A stretch of 29,242 nucleotides of DNA from Didymodactylos carnosus (GCA_905250885.1 CAJNOQ010001700.1:1-29242), one strand, 5' to 3'; shown: positions 1-10,203, numbered from the stretch's first letter. Numbers and translations: made by a program. The notes: generated by a model not told the origin, from the sequence alone.

Positions 1-168
1 AAACCCGATCGAAAAAGCGTTTGTTTTGTTGAAGTTACGGGACTTTTACTCAAAGCACTGCTACACCCAGAATTTAATCATTATGACGCACTCGATAGAA
101 ACTTCCATAGTTCTACAGCCAATAATCATCATACAGAATATCAGTCGTACACATCAATTCCATTTTAG
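1..168 (+). CDS. 3' end of an unidentified protein-coding gene (last exon, partial)
   Basis: Frame 1 is open from the window edge to a TAG at 166-168, giving 55 residues of protein-like composition. It includes a hydrophobic stretch around VEVTGLLLKALLHPEF and a Ser/His/Tyr-rich tail ending SIPF. An AATAAA lies at 190-195, only 22 nt after the stop, which fits a genuine 3' end. I do not recognise the family. The beginning is off the window, so it may be a last exon. An open stretch of this length could arise by chance in AT-rich DNA, but the codon use and the poly(A) signal make a real gene somewhat more likely than not. Confidence 0.45.
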   Translation, partial: KPDRKSVCFVEVTGLLLKALLHPEFNHYDALDRNFHSSTANNHHTEYQSYTSIPF

Positions 169-189
169 ATGAGCATTAATTTGGTATAT

Positions 190-195
190 AATAAA
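190..195 (+). promoter_or_regulatory. Poly(A) signal AATAAA
   Basis: Canonical hexamer 22 nt downstream of the TAG that closes the frame-1 reading frame. It supports a transcript ending here. Confidence 0.4.
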
Positions 196-1750
196 TTTTT
201 ATATCCTTTGTAGTTTCAGCTTTACCCCCCTGGAAAAATATTATTTCCACCCGTATATTTGAAATTTATTTTAAGGCAACGTGTTTATCTACAAAAATTA
301 TTTCATCAAGTACCCTATGTCTATGTCAAACACCACTATTTTCTTGAAATCTTACTAAATTTTTTCAAACCAGCCAAACGAAAGAGCACCTTCAGAACCC
401 TTAAGAACCGAAAGGACTTAGTTTTGGTTCAGCCGTTATCAAGATAGGTTTCTCATGGAACATGCTTATTGATCAAATTAATAATATACTAGATCATATC
501 TTAAATAAGCATTTGTTTTCCGTGAATTATTTTTACTTTTCATTTAAGCCCCCTTCTCGGTACCGAAGCATCGTTGAGACATTGGGAGGGTCTCAAAATG
601 ACGAAAAGCCATGTGGCTAGAGGCTAATACAACCCGGAATTTTGATATTTTACTATTCAAAATAATGATAGACGCCAAAAGTCAAAAATTCAAAAAAGTC
701 TCATTAACTTGCACAAAAATGTTTTCCTAACCACAAATAAAGACTGAATATCAGAAATCTAGCTCTATTAGCCTCTAACCAGTTTCCATTATATCATTCT
801 GAAACTTATAAACAGGAAGAATAGAATAACCAAAATACTGTACATCACAAAGTTTTCCGGTTATTATAATATTTTACGAGTGAGCTAGAAACCCTGATTT
901 TCAAAAAACTCTGTTTTCATCAAGTTTATGAACTCTTCTCTTAAAACAAACATTAACAGCTGCAGCGAGGTCGATCACACGTGTACTATGCATTTTCAAG
1001 ATTACTAGAAGTCATCCAATGCCAGTTCTAAAGTTCCAATAAAAAAGATTCAATATCACGCCTGCTCGCTTCACTCTCATTTTGAAGAACACACTTTGGA
1101 CTCTCTACCCATGAGAAAACAAAAGTATTCGTACCTGAAGTTTTTGAGCTATCATATTTCTCAAAGATTCTTTAGAAGACTACTTTAAAAAATGTTTTCG
1201 AATTAATGACTCTCACAAAAAGAGGTCACAACGTTTCTTCTTTTGAATAGCGAAGACCCAAACTCTCCAGCACTGTTCATTGTCCAGATATTCGAAAACG
1301 ACTAAGAGTCTTCGTTTACTTTTCTACAATAATCTCTCATATAAACACAGACTGTAGATTCTAGCATTAATAATGCTATAGATAATGTTCGAGATAACAG
1401 GTCACATTGAGACATGAAAACATCATAAGACATTTTCGATTGTGTTAGAAGACATATATGACTTTACGAATAAATTGCACTAATACAGTAAATCATGCAA
1501 AGGGTTAGTTTAATTCCTTTGCATATCAGCCATCTATTTTTCTAAATGCAATTTCATTTTTGTCTTTGCCGTGCCACAACGTGTTGAGTTTTTACCACTA
1601 CAATGACCGTAACCATTCGAAGAGTAAATAGAAAGCAAAAAAAGAATATTATTCATACTATTTACGTCAAGAGATGACTTTTATCTATAAGTTCTCTAAT
1701 ATTAACTAACTCGTTTAACTTATTCTTTTTCTACACTGAAAAGGAGAAGA
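196..1750. other. Intergenic, no gene seen
   Basis: AT-rich DNA with stops in all frames and no recognisable protein. Two minor symmetries are present: an inverted pair of about 14 bp (GCTAGAGGCTAATA near 613-626 and its complement near 766-780), and a 9-bp stem ATGCAAAGG/CCTTTGCAT at 1495-1503 and 1516-1524, about 230 bp upstream of the tautomerase start. A pyrimidine-rich tract at 1718-1733 directly precedes that gene. Confidence 0.5.
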
Positions 1751-2314
1751 ATGCCGTTTTATCAAGTATTTTATGAGTCAGGATTATTAGATCAAAACAA
1801 AAAACAAGAACTTGCGACTGGTTAGTTTTTTAGAAAAAAATGGTACACTCTCTCTCTTTGTTCGCAGTTGCTATTTGACTTTATCGACGCACAAAAAAGA
1901 TGCATTTTGTTATAAAAACTCTTTGGTTATAGCATTATCTTGCTGTTTTTGTCTTATATATTAGGTATCACGGATATTCACTGTTCAAATACTGGTGCAC
2001 CACGTTTTTTTGTCAATGTGGTATTAATACCATTTGAAAAAGGCAACGGTTATGTTGGTGGTGATCCTAATAATACGCCATGTTTGGTTCAAGGTTTAAT
2101 TCGTTCAGGTCGCACTCAAGAAGTTAAAACAAAAATGTTACATGAATTAAGTGCATTGGTAGCTAAAATTACGGAGTTAGATGAGAAATGTGTAACAGTT
2201 GGTTTCCTAGAAGGATCAGCCAAAAATGCATTAGAAAACGGCATGGAAGTACCGGAGGCAGGAGAAGAAATACAATGGATGGAAAAATATGGAATTAAAG
2301 TTGATAAACAATAG
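1751..2314 (+). CDS. cis-3-chloroacrylic acid dehalogenase-like tautomerase (two exons)
   Basis: Exon 1 is 1751-1820 and exon 2 is 1965-2314. The 144-bp intron (GTTAGT...TTAG) splits a Gly codon and restores frame, giving 139 aa. Beginning MPFYQVFYESG, the protein matches the tautomerase-superfamily group typified by bacterial cis-CaaD and its fungal relatives, where Pro1 (after Met removal) acts as catalytic base or acid. Counting from Pro1, His28, Arg69, Arg72 and Glu113 match cis-CaaD His28, Arg70, Arg73 and Glu114, with a one-residue gap. The cis-CaaD Tyr103 position appears to be Gly102, so the hydrolytic dehalogenase step may be altered. His28 is encoded just after the intron, which supports the splice model. 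Family length is about 150 aa, so this is near full length. AATAAA follows at 2390. The natural substrate is unknown. It is probably soluble and, as in the family, oligomeric. Confidence 0.82.
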
Positions 2315-2389
2315 AGAAACATTAACTTCCCACTCGACTGTTCGTATACTGTACGATAAATTTTCTCAAATGAGGTTAAGTTTCATTTG

Positions 2390-2395
2390 AATAAA
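2390..2395 (+). promoter_or_regulatory. Poly(A) signal AATAAA of the tautomerase gene
   Basis: Canonical hexamer 76 nt after the TAG stop, at a normal distance for a compact animal 3' UTR. Confidence 0.55.
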
Positions 2396-2429
2396 ATACC
2401 TTGTGCACTATGCTGTTGTATTATTCAAT

Positions 2430-2907
2430 CATTTCAGACAGTACCAATCGATCGATACTATGAACTGCTATAGGTCCGTTTTCCTGTATGTATATTAACA
2501 AATCATGACCTAACAACTATATGTTTTTCTCATGATGTTCTCTTTTTGAAAAAGTGAAAATACCATTTGCTGCCTTTTGAAAAATAATAATAATTATTTG
2601 ACGCGCTATATTTTTCAATCTTTTCGAATTAGTGTTGTACCCATTTGATGAATTTTTTCCTATTACTTTTTTCTTGACCATTCAATGTTGGTTCTACTCC
2701 TATTTTATACAACATATATCCTAGCTCTTTTGTCAATATTTCCCATGTAATGGTTCGTGATATTTATATTTCTTTGGCTAATATTCGTAGTAATATTCTC
2801 GCTTTCCCATGTGACCGTTATTTCACCTTCATTACTGCTGCGTTCGTTAGAGTTGTATGTGGTCGATCTGAAGATGTTGATAAGTCGATAATACTGGTTG
2901 CGCTGAT
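2430..2907. repeat. Dispersed repeat, copy 1 (uninterrupted)
   Basis: This stretch matches 22078-22428 plus 22969-23109 in the same orientation. Shared landmarks are CATTTCAGACAG at the left end, CTAACAACTATATG, TTGATGAATTTTTTCCTATTAC and AATGGTTCGTGATATTTAT, and GCGCTGAT at the right end. The copies differ by many substitutions and small indels, so the repeat is old. No coding frame or terminal repeats were seen. An AT-rich frame at 2750-3016 is open but has no recognisable protein. Confidence 0.7.
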
Positions 2908-3051
2908 CGTTTTACATCAAAGTTTGATTGCTGTAACACTACTTTTTGTGAAAACTTTCAAGGACTTGTCCGTTCTTCGTAGGAGACGGAAGTTTGAGGT
3001 TTATTTTTATAAGTAGGATCATATGGAAAAAAGGTCTCCCGAAATTTTGTG

Positions 3052-3205
3052 TGTTTACAAAATCTGAAACCGCTGTTTACAGGCACTGCGAAACACCGCA
3101 GGGCCACGTGACGACGGAAGGGCGAGCCAAGAATCTTCAAGATCTGCACGGGTTCTGGCGAGGTATGGGTAATGCCGACGCACGGGCTATCCGGGGCAAG
3201 TAAAG
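3052..3205. other. GC-richer island with an open frame, unidentified
   Basis: About 150 bp is clearly richer in G+C than its surroundings. The plus frame ending TAA at 3201-3203 is open and protein-like (for example YRHCETPQG and RGMGNADARA), preceded by an acceptor-like GTTTACAG near 3081. The minus strand is open as well, as expected in GC-rich DNA. I do not recognise either product. It could be a displaced exon, a transposon fragment or chance. Confidence 0.25.
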
Positions 3206-3577
3206 CAGTGAAATAGAATATACGGGGGGTCAGGTGGGCGGAGTATACAATTTTTCTTTGAGACCGTTTCGGACCGTGAAAAACTATTAAGAGATTTGAT
3301 TCTCTTATGCATCTAAGAAGCAACGCATATTGATGGCTAGTCCCTTGTTTTTGACCTATAGAAAGCGCTTTGACTCGTGATTTATTTGTTCCATGTCTTT
3401 TTTCATACTGAACGCTGACCAATACATGAGAAAGTGATTACAGTTTATTTCATTCTTAGAATCGATATTTGACATAGTCCTCATCTTTATCAATATCCAA
3501 CATCCAAAGTTGAATTATTACCAGATGAACCCTCAGATGTAACAATCTTACTAAAAACTGCTCATTGGTACTCAATT

Positions 3578-3914
3578 GCTTGAAGTAGGGGTGGCACATT
3601 TTCTTTACTGATGCGTTACTTTACTGAGTAAAGCAACGCTTTCAAATATCACCGTATGAGTGACGAACAACCGAAAATGTATTGTTTTATCACCTTCCGG
3701 ACACAATGCGACTAAAGCGTTACTATATTATGCGTTACTGGTAACGAGTAACGCATGCGTTATTGCGTTACAAGTAACGTATAACGCAAGCGTTACTGCG
3801 TTACTAGAAAAGTAACGCAAATAACGCTGCGTTACTCGTTACCAGTAACGCAATAACGCATGCGTTACTGCGTTACCTGTAAAGAAACGGTAAAGCGCCA
3901 CCCCTAGCTTAAAG
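3578..3914. mobile_element. hAT-type MITE (3586-3906) with 8-bp target duplication
   Basis: The 321-bp element starts TAGGGGTGGC and ends GCCACCCCTA, a perfect 10-bp terminal inverted repeat that continues imperfectly. The flanking 8-mers GCTTGAAG (3578-3585) and GCTTAAAG (3907-3914) match at 7 of 8 positions, the target-site length of hAT transposons. The interior is a dense series of GCGTTACTGCGTTAC and its complement GTAACGCAGTAACGC, so most of the element can fold on itself. There is no coding capacity. It would depend on a transposase encoded elsewhere. Confidence 0.75.
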
Positions 3915-4390
3915 CTACTTCTTTAAGGCTCAATTGATGATGTGAACTACGTAGAATACATAGGCTATCTGATCTTTGCACAAGAGGAACCGGAGAAAAT
4001 ACAATTGTGTAAATCACAGAACAAATACTGCAAAACTATCCCTATGATAGACTCTATTTATCACTGTTGCGGGAATAGATGAAAGTCATCGCCATCACGT
4101 CACTGAAAAATTTGCAGCATATATTTCTTGTAACCCTACTAGCGCATAAACAATTAGATCAACTAATCTATTAAACTCATACAAATATGAGAAAGACCAA
4201 TCATGATCATCAAATTTCCCTGTAGCTAACTCAGTTCATTGATATCTTTCTGAAGATTTATTCTAAAAAGTTTTTTTACAATTAAGTCCTTCTTTTGGAC
4301 TCGAAAATCAAACGATTTTTCTATTGAGAAAACTTGATGCCCGATGCAGATCAGACGAATAAAATCAAATTTCGTGATTAATAAAAGTTT

Positions 4391-4619
4391 CACGGATTGC
4401 ACGAGGACGGAGCGGGGCCCGCCGCGAAATTGACGGACGGGCGGGTCGAGTTAGGGCGGCTACCGCCACCAGGCACGGGCGGGACGGGGTAGCACATAAA
4501 AAAATTCACAGGCGGGGCTGCTTAAAAAAACTAGTTCATGGGGGCGGGCGAGGCGAGAAAGCGGAAGTCACGGGACGGGACTCGCATGGCATGAAAAATC
4601 CTAGCCTCGCACACCTCTG
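4391..4619. mobile_element. GC-rich degenerate hAT-like element remnant
   Basis: A strongly GC-rich block (GGGCGGG and GACGGG motifs) sits in AT-rich DNA. Its right edge, read on the minus strand, is CAGAGGTGTGCGAGGCTAGG, like the termini of many animal hAT elements that begin CAGAGGTGTGC. The left edge CACGGATTGCACGAGG is only loosely similar, and no target duplication could be matched. It is non-coding and probably old. Confidence 0.45.
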
Positions 4620-5217
4620 GTCCGAACGTCATGGCGTTACGTTTTTGACGCACTAAACTTTGGTTATCTCGGAAACTAAAGTAGCTAGAACGTTCCTTTA
4701 AATGTCAATCGACGCAGTTCATCATGCTCTAATTATGCTGTGAAAACGAAGTTTTTTGGATGTTGCATTGGGCTTTGAGAAGGATTTTAGTGTTGCGTCA
4801 CGGCGTTACGAAAAAGACCCTTTTTTAAGAGTGCTGCTACGATAATCCTGATTTGCTGCGAAAGTAGTTCTCCAAATGGAACATTCCTTGAGCCGATCCT
4901 GTAGAGTAGCTTACGGGCTTTCTAGTGGTAAAAAAATATTTCACCTAGGTTATTAGATTTGCCTGAAAAACACAAAATATAAGCGCAAAAACTGGACAGT
5001 AAGTCGCAAACTGTACAACTATGTACAAATTATGCATAGCAAGTAAACTCAAAAACAAATACGCCATTTTGTAGATAATTCAATTCTCTACAAAAGCATA
5101 TTTTTAGAAATTTGTTTTAAAAAATGTTTTTGGTTATAACATTAAAAATCCGGTTTCTGAAAAGTTCAAAACCAGGTTTTTTGGATGAAAAATGAACTTT
5201 TTTGGATCTTTTTTGGA
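4620..5217. other. Intergenic, no gene seen
   Basis: AT-rich with a short near-repeat TCATGGCGTTACG (about 4629) and TCACGGCGTTACG (about 4799). The right end carries three closely spaced TTTTTTGGAT-like motifs (5180-5217) just before the transposon ORF fragment. Nothing else was recognised. Confidence 0.4.
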
Positions 5218-5454
5218 TTCTTTGAAGAAGAGCTACCAAAATTAGAACTAGAATCAGAAACAGGAGCAAAAGAAGAACAAGGGCACATATTATTAAAAGC
5301 AAAAATGGTTTTCAGTTATTCGACAGTAGTTAATCCGCCAGGTAGACCATGTGGCATGGCATCATTGGTGGCTTATAAGCAAAAAGATAATAAAAGCAAT
5401 CAAGATAAAATAAATAAAAACAGAACTTATAAACAAGTTTCACCCGATCTAGAA
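5218..5454 (+). pseudogene. Transposon ORF fragment, copy 1 (of the C48-like gene)
   Basis: These 237 nt are nearly identical to 9579-9819, differing by a handful of substitutions and a few bases of indel. They encode the same acidic segment (EEELPKLELESETGAKEEQ) followed by VVNPPGRPCGMASLVAYK and a Lys/Asn-rich stretch. The frame stays open through YKQVSPDLE, where copy 2 has lost frame, so this copy helps define the ancestral reading frame. After 5454 similarity stops, and the open frame runs into unrelated sequence to a TGA at 5482. No peptidase domain follows. This is a fragment, not a gene. Confidence 0.65.
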
Positions 5455-5484
5455 TTTGTTCGATACTTTATCCGTACCAGCTGA

Positions 5485-7060
5485 ATTTTTCACTTTCAGA
5501 CTCCGAATGGCCGTTTTGAAATCTATCATTTTAAACATGAACGGAACAGATGGTAATTTCGTTACGTTCTCGGTGAAATTTCTCATATAATTCATCATAT
5601 CCTTATCGAGAGGAGTTTGCTGATCATGATATATGGGTTTCCCGAGCCACCAAGCCCATTTACGACAATGTGAAAAGGTTTCAATTTTTCGAAATCGGTT
5701 TTTTAACGAAAAAAAATGATTCGAATATGCATGCGAATACCTTCATTTCTGAAACATATTTAAAAGGAGAAAAAAAATGTTTGAAAAGGAAACTTTTTTA
5801 TGTGTGAGAAAATATATGATGAACATATATGTACGTTGAATTATTGCATATTACCTTAGTGAATATATACTCATAACCAAGTTCGAAGTATTCCACGATA
5901 TAAGCACAAAAGTACACTTGAATAAAATATACGGATATATGAAAAGAAAAAGTATTTATACCGAGAATATGGTGAGAATGTATACTAGCAACTTTCTCTC
6001 AAAACTGTACAGTTTTACCACAAATAGTCACAGATGAATGATCATATGGATGTTTAAAATATATGTTTTGAAGTAATAAACACTATTTTATCATAAAACA
6101 CCATGTTATTATGTAAAAACTGGTGATTTCCAGAAATTTAATTTTTTCACTAATTGTAATGGTGCTTATTGTCCAGCATTTTTGAACACTAGGCTGAGGT
6201 TCTCTACGAATATAACGGAAGGCCCATGAAGAATTGTACTTTTAGTATTTTCAAATTTTCAAATGCTACTCGGTTTTGTACGTGTTTAATGGCGAAGTAA
6301 AAATTTTGTTTCAATCAAATTCTCTATCTTTTGAACCCTGAACAGACGCTTCGAACTTAGTTTAGTATCTAAAAAGAACGAAACAACAGTGGCTCGGGTT
6401 GCTTTGTGCTACTCGTTCTGTATAAAAACAACTTTTGTTACCATCTATTATGGAATTTTAAAATCACAAATTCATTATGAAAGAATGAAATAAACATAAT
6501 TTATTTTATGCAGAAACTCAATAATAAATGACATTAAACAAACAGAAATAAAATTGAAAAATCTCGCAAAAGATGTAATTATACATTACATTATATTCTC
6601 CTTTATTTACTATCTTCATCAGCCCTTTAATGAATAATAGTTCACGATGCAGAGAATAGGATTTTCTACAAGATAAAGGAAATGTTTCGACTTAGAAAAC
6701 CTTCCACGACATTGTTCCAGGCCTTTCTAGAGCGTTTCAGATTTTTCGAGGAAAAATTCGAAATATATAGATTAGGGAAGAATAACATCTTACGTCTTCT
6801 TACAGTATTTTAGATGACTCGGTTGATCATTAAGTCTTTTAAATTAAGGACCCCCCCCCTTCCCGTCAAAAATCTATGTTTTTCCCCGAGCACTCAATCT
6901 TAGTGAAATGTTTACTGAATCTGTACCTGACCTTGGATAGTTTTCAGTAAAAAATTGAGCTCAAAATATTGAGTTTTGCGAGAGTTATCCTAATATTAAG
7001 GGTCAAAAAGGAGGTGTTCGTGTGTCAAAGATTTTTTTCTTAATTTTAATGATAAGGATC
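5485..7060. other. Intergenic, no gene seen
   Basis: AT-rich, with stops in all frames and no recognisable coding. It has a run of nine C residues at about 6851-6859. CCCGAGCCAC near 5643 recurs as its reverse complement near 6389. No RNA gene pattern was recognised. Confidence 0.4.
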
Positions 7061-7065
7061 TCGGT

Positions 7066-7266
7066 GTCAAAATGCAGGGAAGATTGCCCCTACAGCCTAA
7101 CAAAGCCAGTTGTTTTTTAAATTTGAAAACTTTTTTTTGGGAAGGTTCTTTAAAAAAATTTACTTTTACTTTTTAGCAAACTTGCTTTTTTTGTAAAAAG
7201 CTACATTGAAAACAAAATTTCCGACTTTGTTAGGTTGTAGCGCTGAGCTTTAGCTTCATTTTAAAA
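7066..7266. repeat. Short degenerate inverted repeat
   Basis: CTACAGCCTAACAAAGCC (about 7091) pairs with the complement of GACTTTGTTAGGTTGTAG (about 7223). Weaker similarity extends outward to TCAAAATG on the left and CATTTTAA on the right. It looks like a decayed MITE or foldback of about 200 bp. Boundaries are approximate and no target duplication was found. Confidence 0.4.
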
Positions 7267-7923
7267 CATTCGCGAGCTTTCTAGCATTTAAAATGGCGGA
7301 GAAATCTCTGACGCACAATCAAGTAAAACAAAAAAAACAGTTTCGAGAAAAACGCAAAAACAAGTTTCTCCTTTGATTATCGCGGTTATTTTTTGGAAAG
7401 TGGTACAGGGAAAAAACTGAGAGCAGTTCGTCGTAGGTTATCGGCTATGGCGAATCGAATGAGCACATGTAGAGACATGTGCGACGTACTTTTTCCCATA
7501 TGTCAGCGTTATTCCCACGGAAAATCCATAAAAAATCACTGATTTATGAAAAAAACCTATAAATTTACCTGCTGCAAAACCCTCAGAAACCATCGTAAAA
7601 TCAATAAATCATAGTGCATTCGAAAACAGATATATTGGGCTATACGACTATGCATAAATGTGCAAATCGATTTTTTTGTCGAAAAATGCTTTTTTTGAGG
7701 GGTGGGGGCCCTTAAAGAAAAACAGCTCACGCAATTTTTCAAATTTTAATAACCTTTATCGGGAACATTCTACTCGTATAAAATCCTATCAATAGTCCAA
7801 AAATCGACCTAAATCTTAAAAATACATGATTATTTTGGGAATCACTAAATACTGCAGTGGTCAAAGAATTCCGACATCATCATCAGTTGATTCAGCAAGA
7901 TTGAAAACTCCTAAAACTCATAC

Positions 7924-8475
7924 GTGTAAAGCTCGAAGAGACACTTCAACTATCCAAAAGTTGAAAATCATCTTCAACCTTTGGAATAAAACAATCTATA
8001 TTTTCAACTATTCAACTATTGAACTTTTGACTTCGTTAGTTCGAAGTTGCCGAACACCAAACTGGAGAATATGCCTTGAATCTTAAGAGTGCGGGGGGTG
8101 GGCAGGGGTGCTGAGAGTGGCTGCGGCACAACACTTCCCGTTCTGATACATAAAACAGTTCCTACCCTTAGAAACTATAAAGAGTTCGTTTAGTTTGTTC
8201 AAAACCTGAAACGTTGAAAAGGATATATCAGGGCAAAAGTGGAAGAGTTGAAAATGATACAGAAAGTCCAAAATTTGAAAAGTGGAAAATGCTATCTACA
8301 CAAAGTCAAAGGTCGAAAAGTTGAAAAGTGGAAAAGTTGAAACTGATATATAACGGCAAAAGTTGAATAGTTGAAAGGAGAATCTCTTAAGTTGAGAAGT
8401 CGAAATAGTAGATTGAAAGTTGAAAATGTAGATTGTTCTATTCCAAAAGTTGAAGTGTATCTTCCAGTTCTACAC
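7924..8475. mobile_element. Foldback element built of GTTGAAAAGT-type repeats
   Basis: The left end GTGTAAAGCTCGAAGAGACACTTCAAC (7924-7950, quoted in two overlapping parts: GTGTAAAGCTCGAAG and GAAGAGACACTTCAAC) matches the complement of the right end at about 8449-8475 with about 4 mismatches. Further in, TTTGGAATA(A/G)AACAATCTA and TTTTCAACT are again mirrored. The middle contains many imperfect AAAAGTTGAAAA / AAAAGTGGAAA units, on the plus strand in the right half and inverted in the left half. TA lies close outside both ends (7921-7922, 8476-8477). An open frame at 7826-8086 crosses the left arm and has no recognisable product. Confidence 0.6.
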
Positions 8476-9222
8476 TACTCAAAACTTCATATACAATTTT
8501 ATTAATCATGAAAGAATTTACTTGATATTAAAAAACGCACTACATAACATTCAACAGATACATTTCAAAGAGTTGGAACCATTCAACTCGTACGCTTGAC
8601 TTTCTTGGAACAGAAAGAGATAGGAGGGAATGGAGTACAGAAATCACAATTCAGGATGTCGAAAAAAAAGCTTTTTATAACTTGTTTTTTTCGCACAGAT
8701 TTTACAGTTTCATTGGCATAAAAGAAAAAAATGTCGATAAATTGTGCGGGATATTTAACGCTGTGATCAGATCTCCGAAAGGTACATAAATAGACTATTA
8801 GGTATATAGGCAGAAGAAAAGTTTTGTCTAAGAGTTGTTAACCCCAGCAGGTGAAAGTCAAAATCAAACGAAAATGCTATCGGTTTTGAACGCATACTTC
8901 ATCTTACGATTCTTTTCTCAGAAAAAGACCTTTTTTGACTTTTATAAACAGTTATTTGACGAAAATCAAAAAATAGCGAAGTTCAATCGAAAAATTCTAT
9001 AGATTATAATAGAAATTTCTAACTGCATGACCTAGGATACCATTATGGCATCAAAATTTGAGATATTTTGCTATTTTTGGGCTGAAAAGTGTAAGTTTTA
9101 CAAAAGTAAACTTTTAAACTAAATGTACGGGTGTGGTAAGCGTTGGCGAAGTTTCGAACATAAGTGAATAAGGCCATGGAGAAACGTGTGTAATTTATTT
9201 ACCAAACGTCTATAACAGCGGA
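8476..9222. other. Intergenic, no gene seen
   Basis: AT-rich DNA with stops in all frames. No repeats, RNA genes or splice-supported exons were recognised. Confidence 0.4.
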
Positions 9223-10203
9223 ATGACAAGTAATAATGACAAGTATAATAGTGTGAAACCAACTGTAGATCGATTAACAGCTCGCATAATTCAATCCGGA
9301 ACTAATGAATTCAAGGAGCATTTAATTTACTCAATGTTTTTGTCGATTTTATCAATACCAATAAACATAAAGAGTTGTACAACTATGCAAAGTCTTTAAA
9401 ACAAAATTATTCCAAACAGCAAGACCAAGAGATAGAACAAGAACTATTCATAGATCCTGATGATATACAGCGAGAACCAGCAGTAGGACAAGCAAAATTC
9501 GATTATACACAAGAAGAACAACAAGATCAAGTGGAATTTAATCCAGAAGAAGAATTAAAACAAGAACATGAAGTAAAATTCTTTGAAGAAGAGCTACCAA
9601 AATTAGAACTAGAATCAGAAACAGGAGCAAAAGAAGAACAAGAGCACATATTATTAAAAGCAAAAATGGTTTTCAGTTATTCGACAGTAGTTAATCCGCC
9701 AGGTAGACCATGTGGCATGGCATCATTGGTGGCTTATAAGAAAAAAGATAATAAAAAAACAATCAAAATAAAATAAATAAAAAAAGAACTTATAAACCAA
9801 AATTTCACCCGATCTAGAAAGATATAATTATAAGCATAATAAAAAAATTAATGCGATTCGCGATGTTTATGATAATAACACATGGTTAACTGATTTTCAT
9901 ATATATTTATTTTTTGAATTATTACATAAACAATTTCCAAATACTAATGGTTTGTGTGATCCTGCACAAATTAAACTAAACAAACATTCATTGGAGAACT
10001 CGATTTTTATTTTCAATGCAAATAATAATCACTGACTAACAATTTCAAATTTGAACTGTAATAATATTTGGAAAGTTTATGATTCGTTAAGTTATCCAAA
10101 AGAATCAATAATTAAATTTTTCAAGGACATCTTACCTGATGAAGAAAAACTTTTCGTTTCATTTGAAAATGTTTAACAGCAAATTGGTGGTAACGATTGA
10201 TCC
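9223..10203 (+). pseudogene. Decayed transposon gene with Ulp1/SENP-like (C48) cysteine peptidase domain
   Basis: A frame starts at ATG 9223 (MTSNNDKYNSVKPTVDRL), shifts near 9330 to the acidic Glu/Gln-rich frame that runs to 9776, then shifts back into a frame read from 9811 to 10203. The last part reads as a Ulp1-like fold: WLTDFHIYLFFELLHKQFP; then IFIFNANNNH with the catalytic His (10030-10032); then NNIWKVYDSL with the catalytic Asp (10081-10083); then QQIGGND with the Gln of the oxyanion hole. TGA replaces the conserved Trp after His (10033-10035), TAA lies at 10174-10176, and TGA (10198-10200) stands exactly where the nucleophilic Cys is expected. Such peptidases occur in several DNA transposon groups. 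Lineage unassigned. It is non-functional as read. Confidence 0.7.
9579..9819 (+). repeat. Duplicated 240-bp segment, copy 2
   Basis: Near-identical to 5218-5454, in the same orientation. This copy lies inside the longer decayed peptidase gene, so it is in its ancestral context and the 5-kb copy is a separate truncated insertion or segmental copy. Confidence 0.75.

Noticed and set aside
259-447. 62-codon open frame after the first poly(A) signal
   Set aside because: It starts at TTG, has a low-complexity basic composition and no domain or splice support.
2958-3422. 154-codon minus-strand open frame
   Set aside because: It runs through a GC-rich island and a repeat flank, shows no domain and no splice support, and the plus strand there is equally open.
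3600-3890. CRISPR array from the repeated GCGTTAC words
   Set aside because: Units alternate in orientation, there are no unique spacers of even length, and the block has transposon ends and a target duplication in a eukaryotic context.
5117-5302. Minus-strand Leu/Ile-rich open frame resembling a membrane peptide
   Set aside because: It is the antisense of the acidic, Glu-rich transposon ORF fragment. The hydrophobic run is the complement of GAA-rich codons.
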